In this document: positions 11,511 to 23,921 of the stretch, piece after piece
Position numbering within the stretch: the first letter of the stretch is position 1
Layout: the number at the start of each line of letters is the position of its first letter
Translations under genes and position numbers: made by a program
Notes under the pieces: generated by a model
The model's input: only the letters and a program-made list of their open reading frames with translations
Told to the model about the DNA's origin: nothing
Databases searched by the model: none
Assembly (NCBI GenBank): GCA_023362775.1
Contig: JALMGJ010000016.1
Span: 3,456,001 to 3,520,000 of the forward strand
From: Charina bottae
Lineage: Eukaryota; Chordata; Lepidosauria; Squamata; Charinaidae
Reading direction: 5' to 3'
Length of the DNA stretch: 64,000 nt

Positions 11511-12125
11511 AAAAACAAAAAACAAAAAAACCTCAAGAAACTGGGCAAGAGAAAAACAACCAAACTGAGAGCAATAGAAGGCTGATACAAACTTTAGGAC
11601 ACATGGCTTTGCCTAAGGGGTCCCCAGAGAAAAAGTGCTAGCGTTGCTACTGTGTGCAGTTACTTTGTATGAGAGCTGAAATACACGGTATGCTCTCAGG
11701 GATTCCTCCTTTCCCAGAAAAAGAAAAGGTTGAGGAGAAAAATGTGACAATGTGACAGCTCACAAGAATTGTCCTCAGAATATTTCTACATCCATATATT
11801 CCTTGTCTCAGATAATCCAATTTATATTTGCATATATGTGTATGTGTTTACAGGTACACCCACATACATAAAGCATGATGTTTTTGAAGAATGAATGGTC
11901 TTCATCAACCTTTACTGTCTATCTGCTATTTTATGAACTTGAGGGAGTCTGTATGCACATAATTTCTGAGATGTTTTTTTGGTCCTACTGGTTCACTCAG
12001 GACATGGGACAGATAACTCACAACATAAAGTTCTCAAGGTGATATAAAGGACAGGATAAAATTAAAACTAAAAGTAGCCTTCAAAAAGGGAACACTTCGC
12101 TGAAAAAAGCATTAAAGAAATCAAT
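11511..12125. other. No recognised feature
   Basis: AT-rich sequence, nothing supported. Confidence 0.5.
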
Positions 12126-12207
12126 CACTGAAAGAAAATACGATTTGCATAATTGGTTAAACTATCCACTGAAAGAAAATATAATTTGTATAATTAGTTA
12201 AACTATT
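12126..12207. repeat. Diverged tandem duplication, 41-bp unit
   Basis: CACTGAAAGAAAATA starts at 12126 and again at 12167. The two units differ at several positions, so the duplication is not recent. Confidence 0.85.
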
Positions 12208-12364
12208 ACATACAAAATGCAAGGAACTGGACAGAATGTAGCAGGTTCTAAGAAGAAACTATTTTTATCAGATGTTTGCAGACATTCCTGTCCTGCTGTA
12301 TTATATCAGATGTCAGTAAAAATTCCATAGGAACCATGAAGGTCAAACAAAAATAATCCAAACT

Positions 12365-12460
12365 GGAAATTTATTTATTTATTTTTATTATTCAGATTTA
12401 TCACCGCCCATCTCTACAGCAGTAGACTCTGGGCGGATTAATATAAAATTAATATAGACT
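12365..12460 (-). mobile_element. L2-type LINE 3' terminus
   Basis: A TTTA tail followed by the complement of the L2 end (TATCACCGCCCATCTCTACAG, then GACTCTGGGCGG). Only the 3' UTR end is present. Confidence 0.75.
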
Positions 12461-14075
12461 AGAATATAAACCAGAATTTAACCACTGCAGTTAAGAGTTT
12501 ATGACAGTCAGCAACTACTTTCCCATTCTGCCTAACTTGTGTGCAAGAATTGGCACATTCAATTATCAGTAATTCTTTTCCCATCTAAAAATACATTTAA
12601 TAGACATAGAACAGTTCATAAGAACTGTCTGCACAAGCACACTATCCAGGACAGAAACTGAAATTGTTAGATTTTTAAAATTATTTTCCAAACAGAGAAA
12701 ACGTTCTGGGAACTGAAGTTTGACACTATTTTAAAACTGCATATACATGTTTTCTAATAGCAAGATGTGATGGAGGCCTTTCCTCAAGGCAATTTGGTTT
12801 CATTTCAACTTAACTGAACTTGCACATGAATAGTTTATGTCCATAACTTCAATAAACCCACATACATGGTATTTTGGAGCCTGAAGTGTCTGGGTAAAAC
12901 TATCCCATTAAGAGAGTGAATTGCCCTAATACATTTTAAAAGTAGCAAAGATCTCCATTCATTTTATTGTCTGTTTAACAAATGAGGTATATAAATTATA
13001 TGCTGAAAGGATAATGGAACAGGTTGACCTTTTGGGCAATTTGTTATTATGATTAGATTGATATCCCTTCTCCTACAACCTGAGAATGTTGAAAAATGTT
13101 TGGAAAAGTGATGAACCATGGAGATAAAATCCATTATAATAATTTAAAACTTCAGGAGTAAAGTATAGATAGTACATAATGTGCCATATTTGCACCTCAT
13201 TTCTATGGAAGAGGTTGTAACATTAACTTCAAACCATAAAGAAATAATTAGAGATAAATAAACTGGGTGAAACCCATCTGTGGCCTTTATATATTACTTT
13301 TAATTATGTTTCTAATCCCATACCACCTAGAAAACATTTTCAAACTTCTTGATTCAAAGCCCTTCTATGATAATTTTTTTGTGGCACTCTGTAGGAAACT
13401 TTCTGTCCTTTTATCCCTGAATTTAAATGAATACAGTTCAACAAGATTATGTAATTCAGATGTGTCTGTTCTCTGGATAAGATGGTGGGGAGTTCAATTA
13501 TACGACATGGCGTTCACTGAGCTTCCCTTATGCCTTCCCTATTGCCCTGCCCACTCCTTCCAACTAATGGAAGATGATCTATGGGATGGCCTCAAATCAT
13601 CTTCAAGCTGTCATTCTAAAACCCTGTAAATCTTGACATTCAAATTATGAACAGTAGTTACCACTTTACTTCTGAGATATGACTTCTTTGCATCTATGGC
13701 CTCTTCCCCTGAATGGAGATGCTTAATAAAACTGATAAGTTATTTTCATTTTCATCAGGTATATAATTACATACGTGACTGCTTATGTAAGTACAGCAGT
13801 CTGAACTTTCTGCTGCTCAGAAGCTTTATTGAAATATTTTTTTTAAAAAAAATTCTTTTTTCATGTATCTCCTGCTTGGACTGTTTCCATTTTTCCATTT
13901 TAGAAAGAAATATTTTGTATCTTCCCACTACATTTTATAACTTGAAAAGAAACAATGGGGAAGTCTGGGTAATTTTGGACACTATCAAGTTAGGGTTACA
14001 ATATCTGGGCTGCAAAAATTGGGATAACCACTAGATGATAGCAAAGAAGACCTCATCTTTGAAGATAAAAAGGTG
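12461..14075. other. No recognised feature
   Basis: About 1.6 kb of AT-rich DNA. Open frames of 110-120 codons at 13267-13629 and 13696-14034 (+) show no family resemblance and look like chance. Confidence 0.45.
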
Positions 14076-14083
14076 CTTCAGAG

Positions 14084-14258
14084 CAGGGATGGAACTAGGG
14101 TCTGTATCACCCAGGGCAAACATGGATTCCGCACCCCCCCCCATGGGTTATTTTGTCATTTTGGCACACACACCCATGGCATCATTTTGTCACACAACCC
14201 CAGCGCGGTGCCTGGGGCACATGCCCCGCTTGCCCCCCCCCCCCTAGTTGCGGCCCTG
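14084..14258. mobile_element. Non-autonomous hAT element, family 3, with 8-bp TSD
   Basis: Termini CAGGGATGGAACTAGG and CCTAGTTGCGGCCCTG are inverted repeats. The flanking 8-mers are identical, CTTCAGAG at 14076-14083 and 14259-14266. The 175-bp interior has C-runs and no coding capacity. Confidence 0.9.
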
Positions 14259-14369
14259 CTTCAGAGCATACTGAGGTACGAATCTAACACTTGTCTGCAA
14301 TTCCTCAAACCAAACACATATTTACTCATGACTGGAAAAGGCACAGCTGCTTGACAGGGAGTCAAAAAT

Positions 14370-14428
14370 GGCACTCACTGACTCACTCACTGACTGACTC
14401 ACTCAATCAATCAATCAATCAATCAGAC
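14370..14428. repeat. ACTC/ACTG/AATC compound simple repeat
   Basis: Tetranucleotide units that drift from CACTGACT to CAATCAAT. Confidence 0.85.
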
Positions 14429-14763
14429 AGGGAGTATGGTTGTCTCCTTTTGTGCTCCAGATTTGAAACCAAATCATTGCTTTATATGCAATTGTTTTAA
14501 CAAGGATGAGGAACCTGTGGCCTCACTGCATTATATCCTTTGCCATAATCCAGATTCAGAGCATCCATGGCCTTGCAGGTGCTGATGAAAGACAGTTTTC
14601 AGCATCTGATACAATTGGCCAGGCTGGCTGGAGCTGCAGAGAACTGTACTGTAGCAACAGCTACAGCAACAGCTACAGGCCATAGGTTCCTCATGTTGTT
14701 TAGGAGGATGGCTTTTAATCTCCTTTCCTAAAATACATCATGTTGATTTAAATATTGACTTGG

Positions 14764-14853
14764 AGAATGAATGAATGAATGAATGAATGAATGAATGAAT
14801 GAATGAATGAATACATACATACATACATACATACATACATACATACATACATT
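14764..14853. repeat. Compound (AATG)n-(ACAT)n microsatellite
   Basis: About 12 AATG units run directly into about 10 ACAT units. Confidence 0.95.
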
Positions 14854-16150
14854 TAAATATTTTTATCTACTTTGGGGGCAGGAAAGGCTGGTGCAAATAG
14901 ACAAATGGTTAAATATTCTTTAATATATCTATAAAACTTGCTGTTGCAATCCATATAAACCGTATAGAGATCAAAAATACACTATCCTTGAGTTTTGGTC
15001 TTAAATATTTTATCTGAAATTTATTGTAAATGATTTTATGTGTGAGCATGATTTAGTTTGGTCCCAAGCAGATTTACGTGAAAGTAAGTCTCATTTATAT
15101 ACTGTAAATGAGACATGCTATCACATAAACATACAATTACAGCTTTGATATGCTTACATAATCTGTAACTTACTCTACAATTATTCAGCCATTTATTTCA
15201 TGCATGGATGCAACTTAACAGCACTGTCAGCCACAGAAGTGACCATGATAGTCTCTTAGTTCCAATTATCCTTGTGTTCTGCTACACAAATGACCTTAGT
15301 TACTAAACCATGTCTTCACAAAGAACAAACACCTGGATTTTTCATCAAGCTATAATTCCATATAATAAAAGAAAATAAAATGCAGATTTGACTCTATAAA
15401 TTGATTGTTTCAATTTGATTTTAATTTTAATATCTCTGGCTTAAATCTTGGCTTTATTTCCATTTTAAACCACCAGGAGACTTTATCAGTTGAGAATCCA
15501 AAAAGCTAAATAAAGCAAAATGTTATTGATGCAGAATAGTTATTTGTGGCACTTAATCTAATTTGTGGCATTTAATCTGTGCCTAATAATTGAAATAGCT
15601 TTAATTAAAACTGAGCCAAACATTCAAGAAGTTTGGTTTCATAGTCTGAATTATGACATTTGAAAAGAAAAGTAACTTCTCTCAACATGTCCAGTGAAAC
15701 TTCTGAAATATTTGATTATTTATGACATAATTTAAATGTCATCAAGTCTAACAGTTTCAGATTGGCCTGAAGATGTTAGATGTGCAGTTTAAGAAAAGAA
15801 GGTCCCTCTCTTCCTTTTAAGCTCTGTAACTGATGTCATTTAGTGCCTTCTTGAGTAGGATGATGTGTAGATGAGTTGTTTTTCTCTTCTCCCTAAAGGT
15901 AGAGAAAGCAAAACAAGCCACATTTGGGATACACAAGGTTGAATCCAGGAATGATGGCTTCTTGACTTAGACAATCCATGTAGAATGGATTGGGGAGGGA
16001 GCCAGCATCGTCCACCTCATCCAACATAATGGATTAATCTGACCTCTGCTTCATCCCTCAGCTACTCTTACAACTATCATTCCATGCACTCCAGCAAGAA
16101 TGACTTGACTGAAACTTCAATGCCTTGAATAGTTGAGTTTGCATTGTTCT
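14854..16150. other. No recognised feature
   Basis: AT-rich. A small tandem duplication (ATTTGTGGCACTTAATCT twice, with changes) lies at about 15541-15580. Confidence 0.45.
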
Positions 16151-16485
16151 AGGTAAAGGTAAAGGTTCCCCCCGCACAGTTGTACAGTCGTGTCCGACTC
16201 TCGGGGCCGGTGCTCATCTCCGTTTGTTAGCCGAACAGCCAGCGTTGTCCGAAGATGCTTCCATAGTCATGTGGCTGGCATGATGCACATGGAATGCTGT
16301 TACCTACCCACCGAAGTGGTACCTATTCATCTACTTGCATTTGCATGCTTTTGAATTGCTAGGTTGGCAAGAGCTGGGGTGAGTGCGGGAGCTCACTCCG
16401 TCACGCGGGGCTAGGGATTCGAACCTCCAAACTTGCGATCTTCCGATCATCGGCAAGCTTGGCATCTTACCCACTGAGCCACCCC
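16151..16485 (-). mobile_element. Sauria-type SINE (tRNA head, Bov-B-like tail)
   Basis: On the minus strand the head carries pol III boxes of the tRNA type: GGTGGCTCAGTGGGTAAG near 16470-16485 and GGTTCGAATCCC near 16410. The body includes TAGCAATTCAAAAGCATGC, and the 3' part holds AGAGTCGGACACGACTG, the Bov-B-like end, followed by ACCTTT repeats. Three sister copies are at 33016, 36088 and 46807. No clear target duplication is seen here. Confidence 0.85.
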
Positions 16486-17011
16486 TTTGGGAAAACACAG
16501 GATGGCTGAAGCAGAGGCTCTCCAAAAGCCCAGCCATTCTATAGCTTCATCATTCGGAGAAATTTTAGATAAAAGGGCCTTTCATATGTATCTTATTTCC
16601 AACATACTGTTTTGAAAGAATGAAATGAGTTCACTTTAAAATGAAACAATTTCTCCAACATCTTTAGTCCGCATCAATTTCCAAATTGTCCAAATTAAAA
16701 ATAACCTGTGAGAAAATGAGACTTTTCATTCCCAGATAAAAGGAATATTCAAGTGGATCTTAGGGCACGCTAATGGTTTAAGCTTGTATGAAAAGCTCCT
16801 TCCTGTATCTGCTGCCAATCTGGCAGAGGCAAGATGCAAGCAGATAAATATATAAACCAACAAATAAATAAATAAATGTTGGTGGTTGCATTACCCTGAC
16901 CTTTGGAAAGGTGAACTTCCTGGGATAACTGCTACCTCTCAGTGAGTTTCAGAAAAAGGTTTGCAAACCTCCTTGACATTGTGTACTGACTCAGTATTGC
17001 TGCTAACCAAT
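16486..17011. other. No firm feature
   Basis: AT-rich. A short AAAT run at about 16861-16877 may mark another old LINE 3' end. Confidence 0.4.
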
Positions 17012-17095
17012 TAAATTATTGTAAACCACCCAGAGTCTACTGCTGTAGAGATGGGCAGTGATAAATTTGACTAATAAATAAATAAATAAATAAAT
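17012..17095 (+). mobile_element. L2-type LINE 3' terminus
   Basis: TGTAAACCACCCAGAGTCTAC, then GATGGGCAGTGATAAATTTG and a TAAA-rich tail. This is the plus-strand counterpart of the fragment at 12365. Confidence 0.75.
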
Positions 17096-17774
17096 GGATG
17101 AGCTGTGAGAAAATCCACCAGGCCACACTCTGAGGCCATATGTCAAGGACAGAGAAGGAGGAATGAAGGAATGTTGGGATGTTGATGGCATATGAAACCT
17201 AGTGCAATTCTTAAGGAAGCAGACATTTGGGGTCATGTATATGGGAAGAAATCCAAATCATTCTGTTATTATGAGTAAACTGTGCAGGCAACCGCCTCAT
17301 GACAGAAGAAAAGAAGAAAAAAGGAAAAATCTTGGCCTACAGATACAGATTAGCCTGGGCTTTTTGCCACTGCGCTCAAGAAAAGCTTATTACCACAACA
17401 AGGCCTGTGAGAGAAGGAAGTATATTTATTAATGAAATACACTTAGTTGTTTCTTGTGTTATTACATATGTAATTTTGAAGATATAACAATTGAATAACA
17501 AGTTGGCTCTGAGGAGTATTCTTTTTTTTCATATAAAAAGATCTCTTGGTACAGCCAAAGCGGCACCAGTGACAGATCTGATGCCAAAAGTAATTAGGAA
17601 ATGTGTTTGAAACTCTGTGTGGGTATGTATGGGTGTGTAGGAGGGGAATTGTCAAGTCATGAAAACAAACCCACATTTTTTAATGGTGCGCCAACATAAT
17701 CAGCTTGTTTTAAAGTGAGCCATGTTAAAAAATATATAATTAGTCAAGTGTAGTAAATAGCATTCTAATGAAAG
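17096..17774. other. No recognised feature
   Basis: AT-rich sequence upstream of the Vingi-like insertion; nothing supported. Confidence 0.5.
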
Positions 17775-17788
17775 TTCAGCCAATCACA

Positions 17789-19616
17789 CTATTGACCAAT
17801 GCCTGGTCTTGCAGCACCTGATTGAAAAATATGTGTCTAATAGAGCGGCATCACTATATGCTGCCTTCATGGACCTAAAGGCAGCCTTTGACTCTGTCAC
17901 CAGAATCAAGTTATGGGAGAAGTTGGAAGCCACCTCAATTGATCGTAGGCTTCTCCATTTATTACGTGCCTTACATTCCAACACGACCCTCAAGGTTAGG
18001 TGCAAAACGCAAGGGACTCTCTCTATGTCGATTATATCTCAAAAGGGGGTAAAACGGGTGCATTTTGGCCCCCCTGCTTTTTAACTTCTATATTAATGAC
18101 ATGGTTAAATGGATAAATAAACCAAACCACCACCACCCAAAAATAGGGAATCGCAGCATCGCCTTGTTATTGTATGCAGATGACGCAGTAATTCTTTCAA
18201 GGACACCAGTAGGTCTTAAAAGAGCCCTGCGAGCATTGCTCCAGTACTGCAATAACGATAAATTGGAAATTAACTTTCAGAAAACTAAAGTTATGGCCTT
18301 TGCTAAAAGGCCAAAACTCCGTTCATGGTACCTTAATGGACATAAAATAGAACAGGTGACCATTTTTAAATATCTGGGTGTTGTCATACACACCACTGGC
18401 TCAAGGAATGCACATTGTGAACATGCAGCTGCCGTTGGTCAGAGATCAGCCAATGCCATTCTCAATTTCTTCCACTCGAAAGGAGGACACTATGTCCCAG
18501 CTGCAATTAAGCTTTTTCAGGCTAAGTCGCTTGCACAGCTATTGTATGGGACCCAGCTTGGACCCTCATCTTCTAGTTTCATACCTTTGGAGAGAGTTCA
18601 ATCCAAATTTATAAGAGCAATTTTACAGATCCCTCGTTGTGTTTCTAACGCTCGCTTACGCCTGGAGACAGGACTGGTAAAAGTTGAGTCAAGAATTTGT
18701 ATAGCTTCCTTAAATCTATGGCTAAAACTCAACTTTTTTCCACAAGGCCTTGCACCACTAATTCTCCAAGACAAATTTTCTTCCTCATGGATCAAGGCTG
18801 TCGAATATAATCTCACAAAATTAGGTTTTTCTCCGTCTTCAATACTAGAGCTGGGCTACGACAAGGCAAAACAAAGCCTGAGACAAAGGGTAGAGGACAT
18901 GGAGAGGCAAGCAGATCTAGAGAAAGCCCCGACATTTTTGGCTCCAGACTCTACTAGATATACTGTTACCTCTGCGAGATATCTCAGCCAGCTAGAGACA
19001 TTGAACCATCGGAAAGCCTTCTCACTTGCACGATGCTATGTCCTCCCCTCAGCCGTCTTGGACGGCAAATATAAAAAAATTCCATTGGATAAAAGGCTCT
19101 GTCCTTGTAATTCTGGAGAGATAGAAACTACTGGACATGTCCTTCTACGATGTTCATTCTACAGAGATATTCGAATAAAATTTATTTCCCCGATAATTAT
19201 GAGGTATTCGGGCCGTTCTGAAACCAAGTATCTTCGGATTTTGCTCAAAGATGAGTGGATTACAGTCACAGCGCAGGTAGCAAGATTCTGCGCAGCATCA
19301 CTAAAGAGCCGACGTAACTTAGTGAAAAACTTACCATAAATATTTTACTTTCTTTTATAACTATTCATTTAAAATTTTGATATTAACACTTAATTTTAAT
19401 AGTTAATAATTAATATCCATAGGATGCCACAAGATATGGAACTCAACATAATGTAAAATAGGCTGTCTTCTTGATTTTATATACAAATGTTAAGTATTTT
19501 GCTAAACTAATTTTAATTATGGATTTTATTTATTTTATTATAGCTGAGAACTTTTATTGGCTACATATGGCGTATTTTTATTTGTACTGGTCTATGACTG
19601 TAATAAATAAATTGAA
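17789..19616 (+). mobile_element. 5'-truncated Vingi/Ingi-like LINE, copy 1, with perfect 14-bp TSD
   Basis: The flanks TTCAGCCAATCACA (17775-17788 and 19617-19630) are identical, so the insertion edges are exact. The element starts inside the reverse transcriptase and ends with a short AT-rich UTR and CTGGTCTATGACTGTAATAAA. A second, nearly identical copy lies inverted at 26549-28038. Assignment to Vingi/Ingi rests on the YADDAVILSRTPVGLKRALR block and the C-terminal zinc-finger-like motif; R4 or RTEX are alternatives. Confidence 0.85.
17791..19339 (+). pseudogene. Reverse transcriptase ORF of LINE copy 1, one frameshift
   Basis: The first part (frame from 17791) contains the RT motif A, MDLKAAFDSV, near 17870. 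The second part (18065-19339, 424 codons) contains the catalytic YADD at residues 37-40, a thumb-like region, and a Cys-X-Cys...His...Cys motif at about residues 346-363 (CPC, then TGHVLLRC) typical of the C-terminus in Ingi/R1/I-type LINEs. Both parts join inside RT motif B near 18056, where one base appears to be missing. The stop at 19337-19339 lies about 280 bp before the element end. The N-terminal endonuclease is lost by 5' truncation, so this copy cannot move by itself. One frameshift and no internal stops in 424 codons point to a young insertion. Confidence 0.8.
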
Positions 19617-19772
19617 TTCAGCCAATCACATGGGCCCACAGAAGCTAGAATGAGTTCACATACTACATTTGATGTGCAATAATTACAGCTATTATTTGTC
19701 CCCATAAAGCCTTCTCTCTATGATTACAAGCAGGTCTCTGACAAATCATCCTCTCTTAAATTGCCAAATAGT

Positions 19773-19790
19773 AAAAAAAAAAAAAAAAAA
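19773..19790. repeat. A18 homopolymer
   Basis: Pure A tract about 140 bp beyond the right TSD of the LINE copy; probably independent of it. Confidence 0.9.
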
Positions 19791-20355
19791 GTTTGGGTAA
19801 AAATGTAACATCACACAAATTGTATTCTATTTCGTTTTGTAAAGTTGTAATTCATGCTCTGCTTGCCACCCTTATTACTTTACTTTGCAAAGAAACCAAT
19901 GTTTTATTGTTCCAAGAGAAGAGGCGACCAATTATTCCCCATCTTCTTCGTACAATTCGGAGAGCCTTTACATGAACTGTCATCTTCCAGGAAATTAAAA
20001 GGTCTACAGTAGTGGTGGGAAATCTAGGTGCCAAAGTGGCAAGCATCTTCCAAACTCATATTTTTTAAGGTCCCCAAGTCTAGTGAACATTTTTGGCAAA
20101 AAACAGTAGCATGTTTTCCTGCTATTTTGAGGCAGAAAGCACACTATTTATAATATAAAATGAAAATAGTAAAACAAAACAGTGGTAGTTTTGTAACTCT
20201 GTCACAAAAATCTTTTTGGTCACTAGATGGTTGCAAACAGAGTTTTCTGTATCTCTTTGCTGTCATCTAGTAGTAATCCCAATATTTGCAGTTCACATAT
20301 GGTAGCCCTAAACAAAGGGGGAGGGGGGATCCCCTCATCCCTATCCTTTTCAATC
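19791..20355. other. No recognised feature
   Basis: AT-rich; nothing supported. Confidence 0.45.
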
Positions 20356-20363
20356 CTCTACCA

Positions 20364-20485
20364 CAGTGTTTCTCAACCTTGGCAACTTGAAGGTGTGTGG
20401 ATTTCAACTCCCAGAATTCCTCAGCCAGCAACTTCTGGAAGTTGAAATCCACACATCTTCAAGCTGTCAAGGTTGAGAAACACTG
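20364..20485. mobile_element. Palindromic hAT-like MITE (family 2)
   Basis: Termini CAGTGTTTCTCAACCTTGG and CAAGGTTGAGAAACACTG are inverted. The arms continue almost to the centre through GTGTGGATTTCAACTCC and its complement, so the element is nearly one hairpin. The flanking 8-mers agree only at their first four bases (CTCT), so the target duplication is eroded or the class differs. Confidence 0.8.
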
Positions 20486-20524
20486 CTCTTAACATGAAAT
20501 AATATTAGCTGTAGCTCTGGCCAC

Positions 20525-20660
20525 CAAAATCAAATCAAATCAAATCAAATCAAATCAAATCAAATCAAATCAAATCAAATCAAATCAAATCAAATCTTAT
20601 TACAATCAAAGATCAGCAATACCAAAGAGAATAAAGAAAGAAGAATAAAATTAATGAAAT
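20525..20660 (-). mobile_element. LINE 3' end with expanded (CAAAT)n tail
   Basis: About 14 CAAAT units at 20527-20597 abut CTTATTACAATCAAAGATCAG. The latter is the minus-strand form of the 3' terminus seen in the two Vingi-like copies (CTGGTCTATGACTGTAATAA). Only the last bases of the LINE remain, but its tail has grown into a microsatellite. Confidence 0.7.
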
Positions 20661-21959
20661 TGGTCCTGGCTGGAAAATGTATCACTTTTGTACTAATTGT
20701 TGCTGTGTTTTCACTGCAGCAGAACAAATTTAGCTACTTTATTGGTGGAAGCATCGCTGGAATCTCAGAGAAGAGATATATAAGGACCTTCTTCGTCAAC
20801 ACAAAGGATCTTTTTTTTTTAAGGAAAGAAACACCCTGCAAAGAACCTATTTTATGGGCCTGATTTTGTCTATTTGCAGAATCTATATCAGCTTGCATGT
20901 TTACTGCATCAAAAAAACTTGCTTATAAGAATAGGGACTCTGAACACAGAATATTACTTACATTTACAGTACAATACATAGGTATATTGTTCAGTGGATA
21001 CTGAAAAAAATTGTAGAAAATTCTACCTTTATACCAAATGAGCTAATGGCAGTTACTTCTTAAATATAAAATGTGAGACATACATGTTGCCTTGATTTTT
21101 GATTTGTGTTAAATACAGGCATTTAATTTCAATTTCCTTAGTTAACTAGCAATAGTCTTCATCCCTATAATTTGGGGATTTCAAGCTTTTCCAGAAAGAA
21201 TGCAATTCACTGGCCAACAGCTGCTTATCAAGAAGCGATAGAACCATATTGCAATATGACTTTTGAATGTGTAACAGCCAAAACAAATATAAAATGGCTG
21301 CTTAATTGTGTTCCCAACCCATTAGATGCTTCCTGGCACCCCTCATAACCTATGACATAACTTACGCAAGAAAGAGCTTTTCTGTTTGTGTAGGTTCCCC
21401 TCGTAATGGATTAACTTAGACTGAAAAGGCTCCCAGCTGTAGGGACTACATCTTACCCAGAAAATTCACAACTTGGGAGCAGAGCTAAAGAAACATATCC
21501 ATATTTTTTTTCTGTTCATGCTGGTTGTCTCCATAGAATTTCTGAGAAAATAAATGAAGACTGCTGTCTCTATGATTATGAAACAGGTTCAAACATAAAA
21601 AGGGTAAATATATATTATATTCCTTGAGTTGCCTACTCACTTCCCCCATTTAGCTGAACATTGTATGAAAGAAGTTTTAGTTCAATAGTAGCTTCCATAT
21701 ATCTCTACACTTCCTCAAAATTGCACATGAAAACAAAACTTTAAGATAAATTTGGAGGCTTACACTCAATCAGTTTTGAAGGAAGCAAAAATGGCTCCAT
21801 AATATCAGTGCATGTGCTTTTGGAGATGGGGAGAGTGCCATACAACTATAGCTATTTAAATATATACCATCAATCATCAGAATGATCAAGAATGAAGGTG
21901 TATGTCCAGAACTATTTGTAGCAATCAGGTGTATGTTCTTTTTTTGTAAAATGTTCAGA
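20661..21959. other. No firm feature
   Basis: AT-rich. The right end (from about 21740) may be the continuation of the degraded L1 on the minus strand. Confidence 0.4.
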
Positions 21960-22295
21960 TCACTCTGCATATTAAAAAGAAGAAGAAAATTTCAATTTCT
22001 TATTGGACAAAGCTCTGTCTAAAATTGGATCAAAAAATTCATTAAACCCACCAACAGTTATCAAGCAGTTGTCAGTAATGAGGGCAAGGTGACTTAAACA
22101 AACATGAAATACAGCAGGATCATCTAATTTAGGCCTATAATTATTGACCAAGACAACTGTTTTTTTTCCTCAAAAGACTTAATCACCAGTATAAGATAAC
22201 AGCCTTCTGCATCTGTTATCACTTGCAACAGAGAAAGCAAATCACTTTTATGAGCTAATGCAGCCACTATATTTTTTGGAACACAATTAATATAA
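21960..22295 (-). mobile_element. Degraded L1 LINE endonuclease segment
   Basis: Conceptual translation of the minus strand, with several stops, follows the L1 ORF2 endonuclease order: an AHKS..LL segment, ITDAEGCYLIL, a segment equivalent to the SIYAPN region, and GGFNEFFDPILDRALS near 22020-22060, corresponding to the GDFN-VLD-LDR motif. It is an old fragment with broken frames. Confidence 0.55.
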
Positions 22296-23138
22296 ACCTC
22301 TTTTATTCAATCTTTCTGCAGCCTGTCCTTTTCCTCACTGCTACAACTGCCAATGACTGCAGGAGGAGGGTACTGCTGACACTAACTTTTCTGTCCATTC
22401 CCTTCTCAGCCTCTTTCTCCTCCAGTCTTCTCCCTCTTCTTGCCTCCACACTGCACTCCTGCAACCTCTTCACATCATTGCTGATCCTCTCCCTCTGGCT
22501 TCTCATACCTTCTCCTCTTCCCCCTTTCTCCACTCACACCACCACAAATTCCATGCTATCCTTTTAACAGTAATAGCCCTTCATAGAAGAGTGGAGCTGC
22601 TTTAAAAGGAGGAAGGAAATGACACAGGGTATATTTTCTGCTTCCGCAAGGCGAGGCACGCCAAAAATTCAATCTTAAAGGAGGAAATTCTAGCAACTCC
22701 TAAATCCACTTTATGTATCCACTTGATACATAAATGAATAAATAAAATCTAAATGAGCTCCCTGTAATGAATTGTACTTTGCATGCAGCAGATATCATCT
22801 ACAGTACATAAAACTGTCATCAGGAGTCCAGGTCAATCTTTGTTCCTGTCCATAGCTAGCCAAGGCAAAAGTCTTCCTACAGATGGATTCCAACATTTGC
22901 ACCTTGTTCTCATGATGAAGCTGATAGCTATAGCTCTCCAGTTATTCCAAGGGATAACTAGAAGGATTCCAGTAGTCTTGGATTGCAGCTGCCATATAGT
23001 ACTCAAATAGGACATGTCAGCTCAAAGAATTAAAGTCCAGTGACCAGGAATCAAACCCATGGGTTATTTGTGGATTGGGGTGAAAGCTTTCTACCTCCGG
23101 TGACTGGAAAATCAGTTAAACACTGGAACTCATTTTAA
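22296..23138. other. No recognised feature
   Basis: Contains a CT-rich stretch (22310-22530). Nothing assigned. Confidence 0.45.
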
Positions 23139-23147
23139 ATAATAATA

Positions 23148-23192
<45 letters not shown>

Positions 23193-23205
23193 TATAATCA
23201 TTTAA

Positions 23206-23254
<49 letters not shown>
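23139..23254. repeat. (AAT)n microsatellite, two blocks
   Basis: Two AAT runs separated by about 25 bp of related AT sequence (23187-23208). Confidence 0.95.
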
Positions 23255-23921
23255 GAAGAAGAAGGAAGCTTGAGAAGAAAAACATTTTCTAAAAAGTTGC
23301 TGCTGGGATTCAAACCAGCAAAATCAAGATTTTAATTGAAGGTATTATTGTAATGGACAGGGTGAAGGGGAGATCTTAAAGATACTAGAGCTAACACTAA
23401 GCATAGGCTTAGTTGAACAGGTGGTTCTTCCTCTGCAAAATAGCCAATAAACTGCTGAAGTTAGTCTGCAGCCAATTGAAAGTGCTCTAGCCCAGATAGG
23501 AGCTGTTGAGACAACATAGGGAAGAAAAATGGAGCAAGAGAATACATGTATTGTTAGAAACATAGTGCACTATCCCAGATAATTATTTAGAGAAATTGTC
23601 CACTCAGTTTTTACTTAGGAAGCTTCAGCTGTCAGAGAAGGAGGTTTTAATTTTTCAGACTTAAATACCATAATGTTTGTATTTTTTCTTAGGTTCCAGG
23701 AATCATACATTTTGCCTGCTGGAAATTTGCCCTCGTGGGTCAGTTTGGAATTGGATTATTTGCCCACTCCTTATAAGCAAGACAGCACTAAGTATCATAT
23801 TAGCTACTACTCTATTTCTAGTTTGATCCTAATGCTAAATGAACTTTGCAAGGGAATCTAAACTTGAAAAAGACAAGTCAATTATTGTGTTGGGACATCT
23901 GTACAGAGTGTGGAATGTGTA
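23255..23921. other. No recognised feature
   Basis: AT-rich; nothing supported. Confidence 0.45.

Noticed and set aside
12950..14034. Two plus-strand frames of 112-120 codons (13267-13629, 13696-14034)
   Set aside because: No domain, no repeat or splice context; lengths are within chance for this much sequence.
16385..16485. tRNA gene-like A and B boxes (also at 33290-33355, 36090-36155, 46810-46875, 43290-43360, 62345-62420, 63360-63433)
   Set aside because: These are SINE heads: the tRNA fold is not complete and each is followed by a SINE body and LINE-like tail.
19995..20060. AGTAGTGGTGGGAAATC as the end of another hAT family
   Set aside because: Resembles a common reptile repeat end, but no inverted partner or duplication could be found.
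20527..20597. Regular short repeats that could suggest an array such as CRISPR
   Set aside because: Units are 5 bp with no spacers; it is a microsatellite in a vertebrate genome.
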